The notes beneath the pieces were generated by a model, which was not told the DNA's origin, did no database searches, and saw only the letters and a list, made by a program, of their open reading frames with translations. This document shows, one piece after another, positions 56,731 through 64,000 of a stretch of 64,000 bases of DNA. The stretch's first letter is position 1; the number at the start of each line of letters is the position of its first letter. Both the position numbers and the translations under genes were made by a program. The DNA is from Phanerochaete sordida (taxonomy: Eukaryota > Basidiomycota > Agaricomycetes > Polyporales > Phanerochaetaceae), in the NCBI GenBank assembly GCA_019973155.2, contig BPQB01000042.1, positions 222,522 to 286,521 of the forward strand, read 5' to 3'.

Positions 56731-58332
56731 AGCAACAAACAGTTTGCAGCACAGCGCGAGCTGAAATAAGTTCAAGCGATGTCGACCAGTGGTGTTCGCG
56801 CATACGCGCATTATTGTGGCAGAGCGTGAAACCTGGGACAGGCTTGCCGTCTTCCGCCACGCCGAAACCGGTGTATGCGTGACAGCACACATGATTACTG
56901 TAACCCGAGGAACATGAGCCGTCACGAGGGCGAGTTGTGCTCCGATACTTGTGAGTATAGATACACTCAGATACAGAGGAAAGAGGCCATGGTGGTTCGA
57001 CATGTCGATGTATGTCTCGGACGACGCACGTTCTGCTAGGACCCCATTGGTAAGGGATAGGGACTCCGGTCACCCCTCACCGTCACAGTGACGCTGACCT
57101 CAGGCTCCGGCATGCTTGACGAAGTCATGAAGCACGTACAGTGAGACAGATCTCCTGTTTAGACTAGGAGCTTGCTTCTCGTCTACCTGCAGCAGATTAA
57201 AAAATCTGGGGCTCACAGGCGCGATAGGTTCGAAGCTGGGGAGCTCTCCCGCGGTAACTCAGTGGCCTCAAGCATGCTTTGACGAGAGTCTGGTTAGATG
57301 ACGCTGTCTTGAACTTGCGCGTTGAGATTGCTGAGGTCCTTACATCATGTCTCTTCGCGCAGAGTGTACAGTTGACGTTCCGTACTATGTAGTTTGTGTG
57401 GCTCTTGCATCCAGTTGATGGCGCATATATCTACACTGCCCTCATAAATAAATTGACACCTTAATCCCGATAGACGGAGCAATAAAGGCGCCACTGAATG
57501 AATGCACCGCATGTCGAGCGACTCGGGCAGACCCTCCTCACTGGTCAAAAACCAGCATTAGTCGTGAAGACTGTAGGAGAATCACATATGTCGCACGCTC
57601 GCGGTAATTTCGCGATGGATGCTCATCTCGGACGATGCATCTTTTGTGGCGTTCGTCCCCGCAGCCTGAACAACAACGGAACCGGACGAAAATCGGAGTG
57701 TTTTATAATACCTGAAGTTTCGCCCGCCACTCAGCTAAACGACATAAGCTGATCCCGTCAGCCTACCACATGACTGACTCGAACAATGCTCGCCGTGCAC
57801 GACCTTGCAGTGTCTAGCACGGTCTAGACCAGGTTGGGCTGACCATTCGGAGAAATATGCGCGAATTGGGGTGCTGCGAGTGGAGTTACGGTATCAAGAG
57901 GGTGACACATGGATGATCATCCTGCAAATATAGCAGCGCAATCATCGTAGAGCCGACAATGGGATTTTGAGACTGCATTGTAGACGGAAGAAGGAAATAA
58001 AGCTTGGAGCCAGGAGGATGGCCGCGACACGCCGACAGCCGCCTGGAATGAAGCGGAGATGAATACGGATCCGCGCGGAGTTTGATAAAATTGATCATTG
58101 CCGTGTTCGGAGTCGGAAGAACGCCTTACGTAACACGCGACGCGGGGGCCCAGCCGCCGACGATGTTGGACGCGACTTGCCCTTCCCCTCCATCCTCCCG
58201 GCGCCTCGCATTCTATCCCCAGGTCTGCTACATTCCATGACCTAATTCCGACTCCTATCTGGTCACTCTTGCTGCGCACCATATATACTCTGCTGTTTCC
58301 TGCCACCCACATCTTGCTCCCCAACCACCACC
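56731..58332. other. Intergenic region before the CDH1-like gene
   Basis: Only short frames are found on both strands. The last 150 bases have pyrimidine-rich leader sequence (CACCACCACC just before the ATG at 58333) and a TATATA at 58281, which fits a promoter and leader. Confidence 0.5.
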
Positions 58333-60123
58333 ATGTCCAGCTTGAAGAACTCGCAGTTCGGCAAACGCCTTCGCGCATCTCATGCCCCCGACAACGATGA
58401 GGAACGCGGTCGACGAAACCGGCCGCGCACTACGTCGACCTACGGTGTCACCCCGTCGTCCTCCGACTCTCTTATGGCCGGCTATGACAGCAGCGGCGCA
58501 GAGAAGAGCATCGGTCACAAGGACTACGGAGACCGATTCGTGCCCACTCGAGACACCGGGGACATCCGTACCTCCTACCAGCTGAAGGACGAAATTCCTC
58601 CTACGACTCCCGCGAAGGCTCGCATAATACCTACGGAATCGGACGCGCAGAAAGAGCAGGCGAACGCACTCTTCAACTCCATCTTGACGACGGAAGTCAC
58701 CCCGCCGTCGCCGAATCGTGCCGTCTCCCCCGCACGTCAAGCGTCGAGTTCTACCATGCCTACTACGCCGACACGGAAGCGAATATTCGCGTACAGCTCT
58801 CCTTCCCACTCGAATTCTGGCACTCCAGGCAGACGGTTCGATACACCCACCGACGAAGCTTACTCGCTAAGCCCTGTACGAGCGGAGAGCAGGCAGATGC
58901 TAGAGAGTCCGCGAAGAAAGCTGCGCTCGGTGTGCAAGACACCGTATCGCGTCTTGGACGCGCCAGAGCTGGCCGACGACTTCTACCTCAACCTCGTCGA
59001 CTGGTCCAGCACGAACGTTCTTGGGGTGGGGTTGGGCTCGTGCGTGTATCTGTGGACGGCACACACCGCAGCGGTCTCGAAGTTGTGCGATCTGTCAGAT
59101 ACAAGCGATACCGTGAGTTCGCTGTCGTGGGTGGAAAAGGTGCGTACAGCCTTTATGTCTCGGCTAGCAGGGGGACTGACCAGTACCGCCACCATAGGGT
59201 ACCACCCTCGCAGTGGGGACGCTGTCTGGCAAGCTGCATATCTACGACGCGCATACGCTGCAGAGACAGCGAACATATCAGCAAGCGCATAGCAATCGAA
59301 TAGGCGCACTGTCATGGAATCAGCACATCTTGAGCTCAGGATCGCGCGACCGGAGTATATGTCATCGAGATGTTCGCGAAGCAAGTACGCGGCCGTTCAA
59401 GAAGTCGATGGGCCACAAACAGGAAGTCTGCGGACTGCGGTGGAACACCGATGCAGGGCAGCAGACTGCACTACTAGCAAGTGGTGGCAACGACAACAAG
59501 GTCTGCATATGGGATCTGCGCGGGAACAAGCGGCCGGGTATGCAGAACAACCCTACCTCCGCGCCAAGTAGCGGTGCGAGCACGAGTGGAGCCGAAGACG
59601 CGAATGATATCCCCGTATACAAATTCCACGAGCACACGGCGGCAGTCAAGGCACTAGCCTGGGACCCGCACATCAGCGGCGTACTGGCAAGCGGAGGTGG
59701 TACGGCCGACAAACACATCCGCTTCTGGAATGTTTACACCGGGACCATGCTCCACCAATTGGACACGGGCAGTCAGGTACGTCGCGTCAGTAGCTCATGT
59801 ATGCGCTCATACTCATCCAGGGTCGCCAGGTCTGCAACTTGACGTGGTCGCTCACGTCACACGAGCTCGTATCGACGCACGGCTTCTCGTCGACGGCGGC
59901 ACAGAACCAGATCTGCATCTGGAAGTACCCAGGGCTGAACATGGTCGCCTCGCTCACAGGCCACACACACCGTGTCCTGTACCTCGCCATGAGCCCCGAC
60001 GGCGAGACGATCGTGACGGGCGCGGGCGACGAAACGCTGCGATTCTGGAACGCGTTCCCGAAGAAGGACGCGAACCGGGACAGGCGGGAAAGCCGGCTGG
60101 ACTACAGTCGGCTGATACGCTGA
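58333..60123 (+). CDS. CDH1: CDH1/Fizzy-related activator of the anaphase-promoting complex
   Basis: Exons 58333-59139, 59198-59776 and 59821-60123 give 562 residues in phase. The N-terminal part is Ser/Pro-rich with SP/TP sites of the kind CDKs phosphorylate. It holds a C-box, GDRFVPTR, near residue 65, which docks on the anaphase-promoting complex. From about 210 a seven-bladed WD40 propeller follows ([46 protein letters not shown]). The last residues are LIR, the Ile-Arg tail that binds the complex. The C-box sequence and the [11 protein letters not shown] stretch fit CDH1/Fizzy-related rather than CDC20. It acts in late mitosis and G1 to select substrates for ubiquitination. The ATG at 58333 follows a CACC context. 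Confidence 0.93.
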
Positions 60124-60766
60124 TCGCACCTCTTCTCGCCGGCCCCTGCCCGTCCACCACTGCTTCATTCACCACCCATCTACTCTTGACATAACGACGC
60201 ATCAGCACATCCCATCTTGCGCCTGCGGCAACCCATCACCAAACACGCTATCCGCCACGAACTACAAGTATCCTTATGTGTACTATGCGCACTGCCCTTC
60301 GACCTGTTGTTTTCCTATGGCTTTCTTTCTGGGCGTTCCATCCCCCTACCCCACCCTTCTCTCACCCCGACGTGGGCCCATGCTCCCCCTTCACCCTTTT
60401 CGAACATCATGCTCTCGTGGACCTCTTTTACTCTTCCTTCGATTTTAGTACGCTACACCCGCATGCATTTCCCTGCACGCCCGGTGCTTTTTCACTAGTA
60501 TATCTCGATTTGTCTCGCTCGCTCATGTATATGAAACTGGATCTCTTGTTGCCGGGCGTATATATAGTACATCCTTGCTAGAAATGCACTGCTTTGCTCT
60601 CACCGCCCGAGTCGACGCAGCGACGCTGAGCACGATGCTATCACAGAAACAGCAGCCAGGGTAAGTTTAGCTTAGGATATACTCGATACAAGTACACAAC
60701 CCAATATCAAGTTCCTTCGATCCTTCACATCCATTATCTCTTCGTCCGCTCTTCAATAAGAATAAC
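60124..60766. other. Convergent 3' region
   Basis: No gene is seen between the CDH1-like stop and the EF-hand protein's stop; the T- and C-rich plus strand fits 3' untranslated sequence. Confidence 0.55.
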
Positions 60767-61884
60767 TTAGGGCGCGCTGAGCACAGTCTGCATGAACTGG
60801 TCGTAGTTGATCTGGACCCAGCCGTCGCGGTCGGTGTCGAGGCGCTGGAAGCTCTCGGTGAGGGTCTTGATGACGACGCAGGCGCGGACGAAGCGGTCGA
60901 AGGATATGCCGGGCGGCGCGCTCCCAGGCATGGACGGCGCTGTCGCTTGTTGCACGTCTACCCCGAACGGCGGGGCCCGCTAATCAATATCGATCCGCAC
61001 ACGGAGGCCAGCAGGACGCACCATATTTCTTCTCGAGCAGGTTCATGAGCGGGGGCGAGAGGTTGTAGCCGAACTGCGTCAGCGCCTGCTGCAGCTCGCC
61101 GCGGTCGATCGAGCCAGAGCGGTCGCGGTCGAAGTGGCGGAAGACGTTCTGCCAGTCCTTGATGTACTTCCAGAGGCCGGCAAACTGCGAGGATGTTCAA
61201 CACGCAGGCCAGATAGGGGATGACGGGAGGCGTACCTCATTGAAGCCGATGGTACCACTCCGATCGGTGTCCTGCTCCTGGTGTAAGAGTATGCAGCGTA
61301 GATGAGGGATGTGGGCGCACGAAGATGGTCATGAGGAGCTTCACGGTGTCGAGGTCGAACGCTGTGCGGTTGTGAGCGAGGGGGACACTGTGAACGGCCT
61401 GCACAACTCACGAGACCAATCTCCGTTGATCAACGCACGCTCTGCAGCAAGAGCACATCAGCAAGGCGATCCGCCGTCTCTTCGCATCTATCACTCACGC
61501 AGTTCGTGCGCTGAGATGTGTCCTGAGCGATCCGAGTCGACAGCAGTGAACCAGTTCCACAGCCTGCGGCGTGTGTCAGGGGGAGCGTAGACGGTGGAGC
61601 CAGCGTACGCACTGGGGATCTGCGCCAGCCGGAGGACCCGCGGGCGGGGCAGCAGCGAAGCCACCAGGGGCACCGGGGCCGCCAGGACCACCACCGTAGG
61701 GCGGCGCGGCACCATACCCGCCGCCTGCGCCGCCGCCGTAGCCTTGGCCGCCGCCATATCCGCCGCCGTATCCCGGTGCGCCGCCACCATATCCGGGTCC
61801 GCCGCCGCCGTACTACAGGCGCGCCGATGAGTGTCATGGCGGGCTGCGCGTGCTGGGGGAACTCACGCCTTGGTTGTATGCCAT
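60767..61884 (-). CDS. Penta-EF-hand calcium-binding protein (PEF1/ALG-2-like)
   Basis: The gene starts MAYNQG at 61884, then after an intron a Gly/Tyr/Pro-rich region (repeats of YGGG and GYGGG) typical of peflin-type proteins. Five EF-hands follow: DSDRSGHISAHEL, a second with DTDRSGTIGFNEF, a third with DRDRSGSIDRGEL, a degenerate fourth, and a fifth with DTDRDGWVQINYDQF, ending LSAP at 60767. Each of the first three loops has the acidic residues needed to bind calcium. Introns interrupt the EF-hand part at least four times; for example the first hand's C-terminal helix (HEL then QRALINGDW) is split. Such proteins sense calcium and recruit partners in membrane trafficking and repair. Predicted cytosolic. 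Confidence 0.9.
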
Positions 61885-62867
61885 CGCTGTTGGTTCTGAG
61901 GGTGTGCTAGTGGTGGTTACGGAGAAAGGAGCTGATACGTGGGCGATCGCTGCGCTGATCAGGTTCTGTGGGGCAATCTCGCGCAGGGCGCTGGCTCTTA
62001 TGTTTGCGCGTGCCGCGCACGTCAGAGCAGTACAAGCATCGCTCGCGGTGCCAAGGCACCGCACTCACAGCCTCAGTTTGGTTGTCGCACAGGGATTTCG
62101 CAGCTTGTTGCACCGATAAGGCCATCCGCGGAGGACGGGCCACAGCGGGCCACTATGATTGCACAGCCACCTGCTCAGAATTCAATATTCAGGAACTTCC
62201 CCGGACGAGCCTGAGCGTCGTCATACCTCGGCCCTCGTCGGAAGAATGCGCTCCGGTGCACGGCCTCGAGACAGCATGCTGCGTCAAGAACTTCTTGGAT
62301 TTACACACGCGGCTGTGTCATGACTATACGATAGGGAACGAAGCATTCTGCTGCAGCGGGCTGTCCCTGCAAATGCAGATAGGTATCGCTGTCGAGTCAC
62401 TGCTCTATTCTTGTAGGTTCAGGCGACATTAATTGTTCCCAGGCCATTATACAGTAGCTGTATTATCGTCTCGTTGCGAACGGTGACTCGCCCTTGAGCC
62501 CAGCATCACAAGGACTTCGTTGATGAAGAAAGGAATATCTCGAGCGAACGCTGTCATTGCGAGCGAAGCGAGCAATTATCGGCTAGGGGGCTCGCGCGAG
62601 CACTTCTTGGCGCCTATTTCCCCGTTGCAGACGCCCGGGCACGCTGGATATTCATCCAGTACCACAGAGCGACCTGTGGGCTACGAGCACGGGGCTATAA
62701 AAACTAATCTAAATCCATGATAATTTGTACTGTAGACGAGTGTATGGTAGCAACGTCACGCGTCACAGCGAATCCTAGTCGTTTCTTATATGCCGCGTTG
62801 TCACACGTCACAGAGGGTCGGTTGCTAGATTCAATGCAAGCTTTGCAGGACTTATTTACAGCGAGAA
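61885..62867. other. Intergenic region
   Basis: No gene is supported. Next to 61884 lies the leader of the EF-hand gene. Short frames at 61968-62432 and elsewhere have no domain. Confidence 0.5.
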
Positions 62868-64000
62868 TTACAGCATGTAGTGTTGCGCTGCCTGCATGTA
62901 CTCGTCCCAGGACGTCCCATCATCCCTGAATGCATCAATATTATCGCCAACCCCTGCGCTCATGAGATGCCCCTCTCGAACCTCGAGATCGCCCTCCGCA
63001 GCGAGTCCGTCGTGTGGGTCCTGGAGGAGAGGCGCCGTATCGCCAGTAGGGCGGACATCAACTCCGAATTCGTGCTCGACGACGGCCGCAATAGAAACCT
63101 CGGACGCGTGGAGGTCTGTGTCGGCATCTCCGACATCCGAGGGTTCCTCGTCGACCCCAGGAAGCTGACCGATCTTAGCCTCGATCTCGCTGCGGAGGTG
63201 TGAATGAGACGCGAGATATTGCTGAAGCTCACGTTTCATCTTCGGGTCTGTCAGGAGCTTCGGCGAGAGGCACCAGTCACGGACTATACACTTCTCCCAG
63301 GCCTTGATAGCAGTGTCAGTGTGAGCACAACTGCAGGAAAGAAACGCAGTAGCATAAGACACACCTTTCGAATGATCTCGGGGCCATTCCCACCCTTGAG
63401 AAAGTGCCAAACCTTGACGGTGGCGTCCACAGAAGTGTCCCGAAGGACCGGAAGGCTCTGGGTAAAGCGGACGTCCTCAGGCTTGATCCCATCGCTGAGC
63501 ATATCAGCGTGTGACCTGACCAAGAAGTCGAGTGCGTGCTGCTTCAGCTGATGCTTGATGACGCGCTGCAGCCCTACATCGGCAGGCTGAAAGATCCCGG
63601 TACCTATTAGGGTAGTCAGAACCATGGCAAACGAAGAGCAGCTCATAAACACGTTACAGCCTGCAGGGACGTAGACAAGGAAGACGTTTGGATGCTGAGA
63701 GCGGATGTAGGTACGGAAATCCTCGCTCAGATGGACAGGATAGCAGTCGAGAAATAGGATTGACTTCTGGTCTGCCGGTAGACCTTCTTCTCTCACGACT
63801 GTGTCCCGATATGGGACGTACACGTTCTCCATCCACTGAGACAGGACAAGGCAATCAGGAAAAGCGTGAAAAAGACAGTGTGAGAGTTCTGCTCACTTCC
63901 TTCATCGTCTTCAGGGTGCTGAAGTGGCTCCCACGCTTCTGACTCTTGGCAAACGTGAAATCAAACCCAAGGCGCACAGCCTCGTCCATACCGTCCGCAT
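62868..64000 (-). CDS. DDE superfamily transposase-like protein, cut by the right edge
   Basis: The N-terminal part lies beyond the window. From the edge inward it reads DEAVRLGFDFTFAKSQKRG, then across an intron (about 63841-63904) a stretch with WMENVYVPYRD, LFLDCYPVH (a catalytic Asp) and FLVYVPAG. Across another intron (about 63604-63660) comes CTGIFQPADVGLQRVIKHQLKQ, the conserved DDE_1 segment. A third intron near 63296-63364 leads to AWEKCIVRDWCLSP and an acidic tail ending at 62868. This fits pogo/CENP-B-type DDE_1 proteins common in basidiomycetes. Three clean introns and no frame break suggest either an active transposon or a domesticated gene. No terminal inverted repeat was identified, since the left part of the gene is missing. 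Confidence 0.8.

Noticed and set aside
1..64000. CRISPR arrays, prokaryotic operons or ribosome-binding sites
   Set aside because: The window is eukaryotic with spliceosomal introns; no array of short regular direct repeats with unique spacers was seen.

Overview
The window is nuclear DNA of a filamentous basidiomycete fungus, most likely an agaricomycete. Genes are cut by many short introns (about 47-60 bases, GT...AG), coding DNA is GC-rich with C/G at third positions, and the gene content is fungal: a vacuolar PFF1-type protease, a BEM2-like RhoGAP, a MYND-finger protein, a CDH1 activator and a Tad1/I-like LINE. I built all exon models by hand from splice consensus, reading-frame phase and protein similarity. 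Where a model sums to a whole number of codons I say so.

Layout. At 1.8-2.8 kb is a small gene of unknown function. At 5.1-6.8 kb is a NAPE-PLD-like zinc hydrolase. At 7.2-18.5 kb are six head-to-tail copies of an alpha/beta-hydrolase (epoxide-hydrolase type), about 2 kb apart and sharing every intron position. At 18.6-20.6 kb, convergent with the last copy, is a cyclopropane-fatty-acid-synthase-like methyltransferase. At 21-27 kb are three unrecognised genes. At 27.5-29.4 kb is a soluble twin-ATPase ABC protein, at 30.5-32.4 kb a MYND-finger protein, and at 32.7-39.8 kb a 2172-residue BEM2-like RhoGAP. At 40.8-41.6 kb is an array of three ~245-bp repeats, followed by a LINE at 41.6-47.4 kb with intact ORF2, a poly-A tail and a 16-bp target-site duplication. 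At 48.2-51.4 kb is a vacuolar membrane protease. At 51.7-57 kb is a poorly resolved stretch with at least two weak minus-strand candidates. At 58.3-60.1 kb is CDH1/Fizzy-related, at 60.8-61.9 kb a penta-EF-hand protein, and at 62.9 kb to the right edge a DDE transposase-like gene.

How the genes may work together. From 5.1 to 20.6 kb, all recognisable genes belong to families that act on lipids or small hydrophobic molecules: a phospholipase D of the N-acylethanolamine type, six epoxide-hydrolase-like enzymes and a fatty-acyl methyltransferase. This may be a lipid-modification neighbourhood, but that is inference from position. The hydrolases form three pairs. One copy lacks the catalytic aspartate, so it may be a pseudoenzyme. 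The methyltransferase gene is best read with a one-nucleotide exon. The housekeeping genes to the right show no functional link to each other.
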